Positions 51,601 through 63,910 of a stretch of 64,000 nucleotides of DNA are shown here, one piece after another; the first letter of the stretch is position 1, and the number at the start of each line of letters is the position of its first letter. A model generated the notes under the pieces. The model saw only the letters and a list, made by a program, of their open reading frames with translations, searched no databases and had not been told where the DNA came from. The position numbers were made by a program, and so were the translations under genes. The DNA is from Struthio camelus (Eukaryota; Chordata; Aves; Struthioniformes; Struthionidae): assembly GCF_040807025.1 (NCBI RefSeq), contig NC_090945.1:73791088-73855087 (forward strand), written 5' to 3'.

Positions 51601-53742
51601 TAATACATTTGCCCCCAATCTGTCCCCCTAGTTGCAGTTTGAATAATTTCTTATTAGTTTTTACAGTGATTTTTTTTTTCCAGTAGTTGCTCCTCCAGTT
51701 GGAGAAACCATGACGAAGCCGTTGGCCTACAGAAGATGGTGATAGTGTTTTGTTTTTTCCTGAGCTAAGCACCCTTCTCTTTGGGAGTACTGACAGTTTA
51801 TTACCAGTTGCAGAATTTGGCCTTGTGTTTAAAGATGATCTGCTTGGGGATCTGATGCGATATCTTGGATCAGGCTGCTGCATTAGGAACACATGTTCTA
51901 ACAGCATGAAGCAGATATAGATACCAACTCCTCTTTCTAGGCATCACTTCTAAAACAAGCTTCAGCTGTGCAGAAAAACATCCTGCCTCCTTTAGAAGAG
52001 CCACTATCGTAGGTTTTATTCTTTTTAGTGGCCATGTAATAAACAAGAATATATATAATCATCATGGTAATTTAAAATAATTTTTTAATGCAATTGTTTA
52101 AGTATCTTGCCCATTGACTGTCTCCACTTTGCACAACAAGTAGTGATCTGTACCTTGACTGTCTGATCCACATTAACAGGAGCTTTTGTAGCTGAGGGAA
52201 TGCAAGAGCTTTGCTGTCAGGTGCTTCACATGAAGTTCTTTGCATTACAGGCTAGATGTTGGCTAAGTGCCTAAAGGGTCGTGCTCACTTTCACGTGAAT
52301 AAAAGTTTGATTTTAGTCCAACTGCAGAAAAGAAAAAAATCCCTTCTAATAAAAGCTTTTTCAGGGTACACTCTGAAAGCAAACCATTCCAGTATGCATG
52401 TCAAAGTATCATGCACAAGACATCCAGACCTTCTCATGGCTTCACAAAACAAAGGAACGATGCCCTGTTGCAAGCACCTTATAAAATGAGACCCAATTTT
52501 GCAAACCTCTACCCGCTCCAGGAATCCTGTTGCCTTTTGAGGTTCTACCACATGAGCAAATAAGTGAAGTGAAATCACGCTCTAATTTTAGATTTAACGC
52601 AATTTACTGAGAAGACTGCAAATGAAACAGGATTACTATTGGGAGTGGGAGCAAATTGATGTTAATACTGTTACTGAAAATTTGACGTAGAAGGCGAACA
52701 ATCCTTACGCTTGCCCTCTCATCGGGGATTAATAATCACAATCTTGGAGGGATCAAAAGGACTTAACCCTCTGCCTGAAAGCAAGAAGATGTGCTGGCTG
52801 CAAATAGGAGAAGCGGGTGGCTCATGCCAACATTTTCCTCCAACCCCCCAACCTAGAAAGAGTTAAACTGCCATGTGCAGCTACTGAATGTGCATGTGGA
52901 AATTGCAAGAGCAAGAGTTAGCCATCTGGTTCATGCTTATACTGCTGGGCATGTAGGGATGGAAAGGGAAACTGAAAACCAGGTTACCTTTGTAAACGGC
53001 ATATTGCTTGATGCGTTGATTCTTTTTTCAGCTGAGTTTTCTCTCTTCAGTGCCTAGTCATATTTGTCCATCTAAATGAGTAGGCTTGATTGTGTCTTCC
53101 CACAAAGGGAAAGAGGGGGGGGAAAAAAAACTGGCATGTAAGCTCTGGGAGAGCTGTGCAAAGTAATATGCTGCCTAATCTAACAGCTGAAGCAAATTTA
53201 TTCTGGTTTGCAGCCAAATAAGGACTTAGCCTTTCAGTGGCTAGCTCATGTGTGCTGATGCCCACAGATTTCTCTGAGTGCTAGGGCTCCATAAAGAGCA
53301 TATAGGCAGAGTCAGCTGCCTTAGACTGAGCTTCAAAAGAAAGGCCCAGATGTTTGAGGCAAGCCTCAAGATGACTGGGGAAGGTCAGGCATTTTACTCG
53401 CAACAGGAAACTGAGATTCAATCTACTAGAGTCATAGCATACAGAGTAGAGGAAAAAGCAATTCATGGGGGATGCAGGGTGTGAACCACAAGCATCGCTC
53501 CAGCTCTGCAGTGTCTGTGCACATGCGCTTTATCACGCTGAATCGGCAAGTCGCAGTCCCTGCACTGTAAGAGTGCTAGCTTGCCTGCCCGCCCCACGAT
53601 AATGCTTTAGGTTACCCTGTGCGCCCCATCCCTAAATGCGACTCTTGCGCCATTCTAAAAGCAGCTAAACAACTCTTTTATGTCTAGCTTAAAAATAAAC
53701 TGCGGCTCAAAGTCATTTACTTATGCCTTTTTTTGTTGTAAT

Positions 53743-53748
53743 TTTATT
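53743..53748 (-). terminator. PPP2R2C: Distal polyadenylation signal (AATAAA, - strand)
   Basis: TTTATT on the + strand reads AATAAA on the - strand. It is followed on the - strand by a run of A and then less structured sequence. Likely end of the PPP2R2C transcript, with cleavage near 53725. Confidence 0.5.
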
Positions 53749-53777
53749 GGAAAAGCTGGTATTAACATATTTATATT

Positions 53778-53783
53778 TTTATT
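53778..53783 (-). terminator. PPP2R2C: Second polyadenylation signal (AATAAA, - strand)
   Basis: Another AATAAA on the - strand, 35 bases upstream of the distal one in the direction of transcription. The two could serve as alternative or cooperating signals. Confidence 0.45.
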
Positions 53784-56024
53784 CAACAACAGTTAGCTAA
53801 TTTGTGCAACACAAAGAATGCAGCCATGAACAACAGCTTTCGAAACAATCATCAGGTTTACCAACTTTACCATCACTTACTCTACGCCACTGAAAGCTCA
53901 AACTAAAAAGAGAAAGTAAGTTGGAAACGTTCACAATGACGATGTTAACTTTCCATACGTTCAAGAAGACCAGGAAACTGAACTCTAGTAGTGATGTCAA
54001 AGACATGAATGGAATACCAGTCTTTGAAAAATTTCTATTTATATTTCGTCTATAATCACTTCATGGTATTTTGGTTGGGTATTTCAATAGTTTTATAAAG
54101 CTCCAAAGATATATTTATTTATTAAATTTTAACACGATCTTTTTGGTACCCAAAGCTGAAATAGAGTAAGGTACCTGAAATTAAAACAAAAAAAAAATTG
54201 TTGTATTAAGATCTGCTTTATAATAAGTTATCTATAGAATCTTACTTGAGAATGTTAAAAGCTAAATATATGTTTTACAGTACTTCTAGCTGTAAATGCC
54301 AATATGAGCTGATAGCTTTTTTCTTTTTTTCTTTTTTCTTTTTTTTCCTTTTTTGAGTTGCAAAAGTTAATGGAAGAGGCCAAAAGTCAAAGAAATTGTA
54401 TGACACCCTTTAAGCAGTAGTTTGGCATTAACAAGATTTTTATACAATTTACCACATTCTTAAACCTTTTTACAAGGAAAAAAAAAAAAAAGCAAATTTG
54501 TTAAATTTCATTAGAATAAATATGTACATATAATACTGTCCATGCTTTCTAGAGCATACAGTATTTTATAAACAAACATTCCTCATTCCCTTTAAAATTA
54601 ACCTACACATTTCATACCATATTTGTTTAGTATGGCTGGAAACTGATGCACATGCGTTTGTGCTTCTACACACACAAAATATACAGCATTGATCTAGAAA
54701 ACTTCAAACATACAGATTTCATGTGTTGTGTTAAGATGTCATATAAAAGAGCTTTAGACTTTATTTTTTTTAGTTCTTGTAAGCAGATTTTTTTTCACCC
54801 ACCCTTTCCCCCAAACCAAAATATAAAAGCATGCAGATCCATTATCAGTACATTCCCCACTTGCCAAATAAATCGGTGCATAATGGCTTAAAGATTATTT
54901 CGCTGAGGCGTTTTAATAAGGGCTGATTAACAGGTCATCTGACTTGTGCTCTTTTATTCATCATTTGGGAATAAATACTTTGGGATATTAGTTTTTTTCC
55001 TCAGCCATTATCAGGGATGCAGACAGGTTTTTTTTCCTTCTCTTTTTTTGGATATTTCCCCCCCTGGATTAAGAAGTACGTCCTGTCTAGTACACCACAC
55101 CCATATACCTCCTAAACGAGGTGCACCCATTCCACGTACTTTCATGTTCCTTTTATGTCTCTATTCATTTGAAAAAGGCGAACGAGCTAAATGTATTGAT
55201 GTGGAAGAGGGTTTGTTTGGTTTGGAGTTTTGGGGGTTTTTTCCCCTTCTCATTTTTCCAGGAATAATTTTGTCATTCAGTCGTTGACCAAGTTACAAAC
55301 GTCAAATTCACTGAGCAGTGCTGTCTCACAGCACCTCTTTACAGCTAAAGATATCGTGGCATTTTCTATACTCGCCACATGCCAGGAGTCAGAGAACTGG
55401 GCTGCAACAAACACAGGAGGGATTTTTCTGAAGTGTCGAGCAATGATTTAACTTTGCTCCCTTTGAGGTCGATACTTGCCTTTAGGGACAGCACCGCAGC
55501 GGAGACCGCGAGCCCTCCAACACAGCAGCATGGGTATTCACACCTAACTCTGCCAGGGCTGTAGGCCAACAGCCCGTCAGCGGTGGAGCAGCCACGCCAA
55601 GTTTTCAAATTGTCCTCCACGTGATGAAGATACTAATCAGTGTTTTAACCAGAGCAAAGAGCTATAGGGAGAGCGAACGCCTTAAAATAAACTGACTGAG
55701 TAACTGTATCAGTTTGCCACTTACTCACTCAAAAAGTTAAGTACGAAGTTAGCAGACGTTTAAAAAAAAAAAAGCTGTAAAGAAGGGACTGGGACAGGTG
55801 AGACGGGGCAGCTTTGCACCAGGACAAATAGCAGTAATTTTGCTTCCAGTCTTACAGCTGTAAAGAGGCCCTTCGAGCGGGGGTCAGGCTGTTAGGGGAT
55901 GGGGCTAGTCAGTCACTCGCACATAGGTTTGGCTTGATCAAAGACAGGAAAAACCTTACTTAGAAAAAAAAAAAATCAAGAGGCTGAAGCAAAAAGCTCT
56001 AACAATGTGGTAAATGCTGTAGCC

Positions 56025-56150
56025 TGCAAAACGCGCGGCACCCCCGGGCCCCGCGAGGCCCCGTGAAACGCGAGGCCCTCGGAAGGGCTCAGCCCCCCCA
56101 GGACGCCCCGAAACGGAGACCCCCCCCCACCCCCCCGCGCTTAAGGAGCC
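56025..56150. other. GC/CpG-rich patch in PPP2R2C 3'UTR
   Basis: An isolated CpG-dense block with C-runs (C9 and C7) starts about 215 bases after the PPP2R2C stop codon on the - strand, in otherwise AT-rich sequence. No exon is recognised in it. Confidence 0.75.
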
Positions 56151-56365
56151 GACACAGACCACAGCGCTGCGTTTGCGGTCGTGCCTTTTCCTCGTACAGC
56201 TGCAGTGATGGAAAACGGTTGGCTTGCCGCCGATACTAAGACAGGCCGAGGGCTGAAAGGATACAGCCTACAAATGCCACCACAGAAGCCACAATTTTTG
56301 TGAAGATCACATCCTTCTACAACTCTCAAGAGGCTGGTTTGTAAATTGGAGGGAGAGTGATAAAT

Positions 56366-56657
56366 CTAGTGCATCTCTGAGTTCACTTTATCCTGAAATA
56401 TGTACAGATTGTTTGTCGCTGCGATAGCAATGATGTTCTCGGTGGGGTGCCACGCCGTGTGCAAGATCTTCTTAGTAAAGTCCAAACTGTCAACGCTGAT
56501 GTCGTCTTTCCTCCGTTTGCCTCCGACACAGACTCGCCGGGGTTTCAGAATAGCTCGCGGTTTGCTGCTCTCTCGGGACGCCTCCAAGGTAACATCCCGC
56601 TTGGTATTTCGGTCAAACATTCGAAAAAAGTTGTTGTACGCACCCGTCATTATGACA
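56366..56657 (-). CDS. PPP2R2C: PP2A regulatory subunit B55 gamma (PPP2R2C), last coding exon
   Basis: PPP2R2C is a seven-bladed WD40 beta-propeller that directs the PP2A core (scaffold plus catalytic subunit) to substrates, mainly in neurons. On the - strand the acceptor CCGTCTGCAG precedes the exon at 56657. The first base completes a split codon, then the frame reads [20 protein letters not shown], the [15 protein letters not shown] segment, [18 protein letters not shown] and [14 protein letters not shown], with the stop at 56366-56368. This is the last WD40 blade of the B55 family. The C-terminal SEMH after DKVN and the CVGGKRR motif point to the gamma isoform (human ends SDMH); alpha and beta end at DKVN. 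The upstream exons lie beyond the window. Human PPP2R2C also follows WFS1 tail to tail. Confidence 0.95.
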
Positions 56658-57059
56658 CTGCAGACGGAGAGACAACAAGGGCAGAATTAAATCGCAGGTT
56701 GCGTGAAGTCTATTAACGTGACTGGAGCAGGACACTGAGCTTTGGCCTAGGATAAGAGGTCTTCTACTTTCAACTGGGAAGACTATAAAACACAGGGTTT
56801 TTCCCCAGTACTCTCTAGAGTGCCTACTTCTTTTCCTTACTGTTTTCCCCTCGCCTGTTACAGTATTCAATGAAATTTACCCCAAAACTGGCATCCTGAA
56901 GTATTTGCAAAAAAAATTAAAAAATAAATATCACAAGTCAGGACCCTGACATCATGACACTGACTTACAACAGACTAAATGCAACACGTTTAATAAGTTC
57001 CTTTGAATTACCCTCCATGTCGTTATTGTCTTTTAAGGCCGTGTTTTCAGGCTCTTCTC

Positions 57060-57175
57060 CTTTCCCCAGAGCCTTCCCCTGCTCGGCGGCTGGCAGGGCC
57101 GCCCGCACCGGGGCCCGGCGGCCCTCACCCTCCTCCCGGCACAGGCCTGCCGCCCTCCTGCTCTTACGCCACCAG
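57060..57175. other. GC-rich patch in PPP2R2C last intron
   Basis: A second isolated GC/CpG-rich block, about 400 bases upstream of the last PPP2R2C exon. Neither strand encodes a recognisable protein segment. Confidence 0.7.
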
Positions 57176-57192
57176 GTAACAACCTCAGCTGC

Positions 57193-57214
57193 TTTTTTTT
57201 TTTTAAAAAAAAAA
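57193..57214. repeat. T12/A10 junction palindrome
   Basis: A second T-run abutting an A-run, next to a GC-rich patch in the PPP2R2C intron. Confidence 0.9.
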
Positions 57215-58034
57215 GAAAGGAAGGCCAGTAAAGCAGCTTGATAAAACGTATGGCGGCGGCAGCAGCAGGAAAGCCTATCGATCAAGGTTACTGCCCATTT
57301 CCGAAGCTGAATCAACAGCAGTAAATCCATCGTCTCCTTCCTTCCAAACCACCACGTCGTGTCATTAGGACTCCTCCTGTAATGGTTAGTCACAACATGA
57401 AAAAGTGGAGGTTATTTCATATCTCGGCGCTAACACGCGCAATTTGGGATTGTAGCGGTCCTGCACAGTACTGGGCAAAATTTCCAAACAAACAGGTTCG
57501 TAATGACGGGCGCCACGCAGCACGGGCTGCCGAGCGCTGCGGGGACACGGCTCCCTCCGGATGACTCCAGGAACAGCCAGGGAGCAGTTTCCAGGCAGGC
57601 AATGTACCAGCTAAACAGATAAAGTGTCAAAAATCCTTTTTATGAGGCTTTGCTTGCTCTGCTTTGCAGCAAAGCTGCCTTCGCAGTCCTTTTGCTTTTT
57701 AATTTCTTGAACCCTTACATGTTTTTAAAACTCTATTTTCTTTGGTTGGGGTTTTTTTTGCAGGGTTTTTTTCTTTCTTTTTTTTTTTAACATATGTAAC
57801 GACTACTTTTCACACTGTCCCTGTTTTTCTGCAGTTTAATGGCTCAGTAAAAAAAAACCAGCATTATGTAAATGAGAAAATGCCCATTCTTGTTCAAAGT
57901 CACAAACACAGAGGGATTATAACCTTACCTGCTGCTTAAAATAATGAAAGAGAGAACTAAATTTAAGCCTGCTATTTATTCCTGTTCAGGAAAATATAAT
58001 ACACAACGATGCATGTATGAGGTAAGGAGGTTTC

Positions 58035-58058
58035 TTTCTTTTATATATATAAAAGAAA
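58035..58058. repeat. 24-bp perfect palindrome
   Basis: TTTCTTTTATAT followed by its exact reverse complement ATATAAAAGAAA, with no loop. The centre is a TA repeat. PPP2R2C intron. Confidence 0.9.
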
Positions 58059-59995
58059 AAAATTGTATCTGAATATAGAAAGTGTCTGCTCAGTATTTCT
58101 ATACTGTTTGCCATGCACTGCACTGCTACAAGCGCCTGCGCAGCATCCTTGCAATCAAGGCTGCCTCAAGAAGCATTTCCCCCCCCCCGCCAAAGCCTCC
58201 TTGCCAAAATTAGGTCACTATGGATCAAACGCTTATCCATTGGTTTTTCTTTATGAGAAGGACAAACTCATCTTGCTGAAGGAGTAAGAAACTCATTCTC
58301 TCCTTCGAAGGAGGAAAAAATTCAATGTAGCCCACTCCTACTTTTATTATATTGATTTTTCTTCTTACTCCTGCCCTAGCTGCTGTTCTGCTCTCTCTTT
58401 CTATTCCTTCCCAGCCAATCTTGTGTTTTTGTCTTTACCACACTTTCTAGTCAGCTTCCTCCCCCCCACCTCCTCTTTCCTACTGCTTTCCCTTTCCATC
58501 TAAGCTGCTCTGTTAGTTTTAAAAATACTGTTTTTGCTTCTCTCTTCCCTCTTCTGCTATCAAGTAGTGTCCCTAGCTTTGATCTCTTCTGCTGTGCTTT
58601 GTCTTTTCTATTCTTCTGTTCGTTTTTTTCTCTTCCTCTTACCCTTCATTTTTCTCGAGGTCTTACCTCTGGCCCTTCTTGCCATCTCCCCCAGTCACCA
58701 CTCCTGCTTACTCTCACGGACAACTTGCTCAGCCCTCAAGGACTTCAGGCATCTCCCCTTGCTTTCTCCTTTGGGCTGAAGGCTGGATAAATGTTGCTGA
58801 ACAAATGAGCTGATGGGTAGATGTCCTCTTGCATCACGAACAGATGACTGGTTCCTGTGCTCTTGAATCTGGCACAAATTCGGTAATGTCCAGCTGCTGA
58901 GAGATCTGCATGGCTTGGCCACTCACGTAAAGCCTACCAGCTTACCACAGGGTGCAGGGAGGGAAATGCACTGCTAGTTGTCTATTTTGAAGGAACTTTT
59001 ATTCTCGCCAAGGACTTTACAGGGGGTTTTGCATGCAACCATGTGTGTAATCTGCTTCTGAGATAGGCCATCATGACAGAGCTCAATGACCTTTCTGCAA
59101 ATTCCCAGGAACTAGAGCCCGTTGCAGCAGGAGAGGTTGTTTCCAAATCAGCAGAACATTAACTGCTCCTTCTGTACAGGACCTGCATTCAGGGCTCTAT
59201 GCCCTACGCCTTGCTCGTTTGGTAGCCAGCAGTATTTCAGGTAAACTAAATTTTTTTTCACCGATTTCCAATCTGTAAAATTCTCTGGAGCAAAAGATTT
59301 GAGAAGTTCTTCCTATTTATGTTGTAGAATTAACACTCAAAAGTAAAACAGCCCATGTTTGCCTATGAATAACAATTTTGTATTGCAGGGCACCAGTAGC
59401 TGCACCATTAATGTTTAATTTAAGGCCAGCATTTTAAATCCGTGTAGAATGGATAAAAGGAGATGGCTACACATCTCCTGGGGTCTGCAAAAGCACCCTA
59501 TCAACTACTGATGCCTTCAGCATCTTTAAGCTTCTTAATACCTTAAAACATATGGCTCTCAATGTTTTGGTTTTGGCCATGACTCTCTCTGTTAAATGCA
59601 ATGCCTGGGCAGTATCTGAGCAATGACATGCTCAATATGTGCCTTTCTTCTCTCCAAAGTTCTGCTTCTGTAGGAAGGTCAATAAATTTCCTATTTCACC
59701 AACCTCAGGGCCATCTGACTAGGACTTTATCATTTGTACAGAACTGCAGTGAGATTTTTCTTCCACCATAGTATTTAGGCACTGAGATTTCATCAAGCCT
59801 GTCAGTCAGTAAGAACTGGTATCAATCTGTCTTTCTCATGTGTCTGCTATTCTCACATTTTGTTCAGATTTCTTTATTGCAAGAGAAGCGCTTAAATCTG
59901 TCGTCCCCGTTGCAGCTAACCCTGCATGTGAACAGTTCGTAACTGAATTGCTCGAGTCAGCTGTCAGGGTTTGCCTTGAAGCTATTGGGATATCA

Positions 59996-60037
59996 GCTGC
60001 AATTAAGGCCTGCTTCGGCTGCAATTAAGGCCTGCTT
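59996..60037. repeat. Tandem duplication, 22-bp period
   Basis: The 20-mer GCTGCAATTAAGGCCTGCTT occurs at 59996-60015 and again, unchanged, at 60018-60037, separated by CG. The identity suggests a recent duplication. Confidence 0.9.
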
Positions 60038-63000
60038 AAAAAACAAACTATACTTGCTCTGCATTGACTTTTTTTGTGTAAGAATGACTTCTAAAATCAG
60101 TTTTGGAGTAACTGTGGCCCAGATCGTTCCTCCTAGTTGCACAGAGATTTTTCTTCGGCTGCAGATTTCTCTTGTCCAGCAAATCCAGCTCATGTCACAG
60201 TTTCCCATCACAGCTGCTGAGGAGCCCACAAGGCCCCAGGAGGGATGGTGGGGCAAAGGCTGGGCAGGCTTCAAGAACCAGCACATTCCAGGCTTAGGGA
60301 CGACAGAAAAACTAAACCAGCCCTGCTAACCCGCCCCCCTCACTACAAACGTGGCAGTAGATCTGAATTTCCTGAAGCAACGGAGAAGTGACACTGAAGC
60401 CAAGCAAGTGGGAGGGGAAGAGATCTTCCATCAGCACTCGCCTCCAGATTTTAGCATGAGGCACTGCAAATGCATCCCTTGTAGGCACCCAGCATAAAAA
60501 GGGACCATTTCTTTGACCTGAAACTGTTTCCCCAATCATATGCTGACTCCCTAAATTTGCAAGATTTCAATACCATGCGTACCAGTGCAGATCAACACAT
60601 TTGCAGTCTGCTGGGACCAACACACAAGGCCCAAAAAAGCAGGCTGACCTTATGAGAAGCAAGGATTGGTTCTAGGAAAATACTTCAAAATCCTTTTTCA
60701 TGGGAATGAAAAATGACATTTATTAGGACATAGGGGAAAGAGGAAGTACTGTTGCAAGCAAGTTTCCTTTCACTGTTACACTGCTAGATTCATTAATGGG
60801 GTGGGCCAGGTGGCCTACTGGGGAATTTTACTTTATTCTGCACCACGTGAAGCAAATGACTCCCCATCATAAAGGCCACACTTGAAAACTCGTGGAGAGT
60901 GTGCTGACACTTGACTGTGCCACTCAGGTAGAGGTGGCTAAGATAGGACTGAAAAGGAGAACAGGGGCATCCCCAAGTCTTTCCAAGCTAATATTTGACA
61001 TGCTGAGCCTTGATAACAAAATATGTCTTCTAGCTCTCCAATACAGAGCACGCTGCCAGACAGGAATAGACTGTTCACATTTTGTTCACTGGGACCTGCC
61101 AATTCCACCCGATTAGACTGAAGGGCTGACTGATGCTCACTGAGGTGAATGACAGTTCAGTAGGAAAGGACTGACTGAGCAGTTGTATGTGACTTCACTC
61201 ATCTCCTTACAGCCTATCACTTACAATGACGGTATTCAAAAGGCTCCCTAGAAGGGTTTCCCTACACCCATTCAGTCAGGTTCTTTATAAAAAAGAATAG
61301 TAATTAAGAATTTTCACTACCATGTAGAATATATTACATATTTTTCTTTTGCTGGTGTCTCCTGTAACTCACAGACAAACAGCTCCAGAAGTGTTAATTT
61401 TTGTGATAAAGCGGAAATAACAAAATGGACATGGTTGACAGCGGGAAGAAGAAAGTATCCTGCAGATCATTACTAAAAGATTTCACTGTAGAGCTGAATG
61501 AACGAATTAAATGAAATTAGTGTCTATCTACATAGCCACATAAGCATGGTGCATATATAATATACATGGCATGATTTTAGTGTAATATATTCAACTACAG
61601 ATAAAACACGCTCATCTGGTTGGCTTACTTTAAGACCTCTGCTTGACTCCCTCCCCTGACCACTCTTTTTGCCCAAGTACTGAATGATTAATGTGTCCTT
61701 CAGCAAATGAGATCGGGTCTGTCTGATTGTATTAGTTCCTCTTCATTGGAGTAACTGAGCATCAATCACGTTCTAATCAGAGCTCATGTACATTGATTTT
61801 TTTTTTTTTGTAAACAGCCTCACCATCAGGGTCTATAATTATCCTGGACTAACTCCTTAATAATGAGAAAAATTGATTAAAAAATATTTTCACCTAAAAA
61901 ATAAACATGCTTTTATTTTTAACTGAACAATCCTGTCATTTTAACTTGTCATTGTAGTTTTAAAGTCTGCAAAGGATAAAAACAAAAAGTTTAGAATGGC
62001 GATTATTACTATTATGCGTTAATACTATATATATTATATTAATCTCTTAAGAGTACCACTGCTAGTAAGCATTGCTTACCTTTTACAGTAGTCCTTTTAA
62101 AAAAAATTACATAACATAAAGAACCAAATTAAGTGGCCTTAATATTCAAATGCACTGTTCTTTAAGAGTTATAGGTACCCCAGTATAACTTACATTATGA
62201 TCCACCAAAAAAATCATTGTAGTGCATAGCAAAACAATAAAATACTTGTCACATACAGAAGCAAGACGCTCAGAAGAGTGAATATGTATTTCCTCTCCTC
62301 AAAAGATGAACAACCGTGCCTATACCTTTAACTCATAAAAAGAAACAACTAAATTAAAGCTGACTGTTATCTTTTGTCAAATGCTGCCAGCTACTCTACT
62401 CAGTAGTTTCTTAAAATCGAGAGCAGTGTCTTGTGTTTAGTGACAGAATTGGTAATTGTGTAAGCCGAACAACCCTTCAATGCTGAGGCAGTACAATAAA
62501 TTAAGCCCTTACAATGGTATGCTCCCACTGAATGATTACTCACTATGTTGATCTTTCTGATCTGTCAAGGAGGAACTAAAATATTACACTCACTCAATAT
62601 CACCCTGATACTGAATAACACTATTCCAATACTATTCAGATAGTGGTCTCACTTCACTAATGAGGATGGTAGCACTTCATTCGAATTAGCACTCATTAAC
62701 GATGGGAGAAAGAATCTGGGCAGGCAAACACATGGCTGCCCATTCTGTACAATGCCCTGGGAATTCCCACTAAGGACGAGCAAAAATGGTTTGAAATGAC
62801 CTGAAATCCCCTGAAGCTTTGTGGAAGTTTCAAAATATCTGATTAATTTCTCTTTGCTTGTGGGATCCTTCAGTGCTGGAGTTGGGCAGGGATCAGCACC
62901 ACCCGTATTTCCAAGAGAAGCTTTTATTTTGGTGTTCCCAATAGGACTAAAATGAAGCAGTGCTCAGAGTCTCCTGAGACAACCCTCTGCTAAAACATCT

Positions 63001-63580
63001 CTTCATATACGGGATTGGAAAGTTCAGAGAAACAGCCCAAAACCTAGATAACCCTCTAAAACGTCTCTGGGTCATTCCCACTTTCTGACCATATTGAAGC
63101 CAATGTCGTGATGGCTCACCTGCTCACTCCTACGTTGTAGTCCTGACAGTCTGGGAAGGATTTTGCCCAGTGTGGTCCACCTTTGCCATTTTACATGGCC
63201 AGAGTTTGTATCACAGACTATACTCAATGCCGAGTTAATCCTTGTCAGCAAACGCATTACCCTGGCATGCAGTAGTAGCTTACGAAAATGGCTTTCGAAT
63301 CTCAATTGTCTGAATCATTTAAATATGAAGACTGCATGAATCACTTCCACACGAACAGGATGGCTCTCTTGCTTCTAGTTTTTATTATTCTTTAAGGAAG
63401 TCCATAAACTGGACTTCTCAGTAACTTTGTGGAAGAGCTGAAGCACAGCTGTTACAGATCAGAGATCAGGGAAGGATATAACTTCTTTTGAATAATATTA
63501 AAGGGAAAATTTTTATTTCTTAGTAAAGAGAGAAGCTCTCCACTGGAAAGGTAACGCTTTACACTTTATCTGTATTTGTG

Positions 63581-63910
63581 GAATACCGGACTGGAAGAGA
63601 CCCTGTTCTGCACTATTGAGTTCAGTCGCTTGGCATTTTAAGCAATGGCTCATATAACGTCTTTCACAAATTTTCTGAGCACCGTCCTCAAAACAGTTGG
63701 GCTTTTTACATCTCCACTATTTGGGGCTGGAAGACTGCTCCACACTGTCGCTGTTCTAACAGGTACAAACTGCCTCTCATTCCTAGTCAAGTTCTAATTT
63801 CCAACCAAGCTGTCACTTGGTACCTTTGTATTTGTATATTTGTGCCATTATCACCAGCATTTAGCTTAGCTAGATCCTCTCCCTGCCTACGTACACCTCC
63901 TTGATGTACT
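63581..63910 (-). mobile_element. Ancient CR1/L3-like LINE relic
   Basis: The + strand shows a diverged reverse complement of a CR1/L3-type 3' region: 'ggactggaagagacc' followed by 'gagttcagtc' (compare the consensus 'ggactggaagggacct...gagtccagtc'), then 'ctgctccacactgtcg' and 'attcctagtcaagttc', echoing the 'agtgtttaaccaccct...' and 'tttcctaatgtcc' segments. Divergence is high, so the boundaries are approximate and the family is tentative. It appears to be far older than the CR1 at 1-271. Confidence 0.5.

Larger units (their letters stand above)
39063..53724. other. Intergenic region between WFS1 and PPP2R2C
   Basis: A 14.7-kb gap between two convergent genes. No coding exon or RNA gene could be supported. 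It holds a T-rich TTTTC repeat (42390-42429), two related 17-bp units with an inverted ATTGG/CCAAT pair (43290-43336), a TA-rich microsatellite (43510-43554), a G15 run (44101-44115) and a small inverted repeat (45599-45623). The segment 43650-44700 is less AT-rich than its flanks, but I recognise no repeat family in it. Confidence 0.75.
53725..56365 (-). other. PPP2R2C: PPP2R2C 3'UTR
   Basis: On the - strand the sequence after the PPP2R2C stop continues without another exon to two AATAAA signals near 53743-53783. The resulting length of about 2.6 kb suits a long brain-type 3'UTR but is inferred. It includes a GC-rich patch just after the stop (about 56025-56150), a purine-rich tract (complement of 54318-54355), and a Pumilio-type site TGTACATA (complement of 54521-54528). 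Confidence 0.6.

Noticed and set aside
51545..51907. 120-codon - strand frame between the genes
   Set aside because: The sequence resembles no family I know, and no splice, promoter or polyadenylation context supports it.
53385..53520. Possible second MIR-like fragment ('ggaaactgagattcaat')
   Set aside because: Only a short stretch resembles the MIR core, which is too little to support a call.
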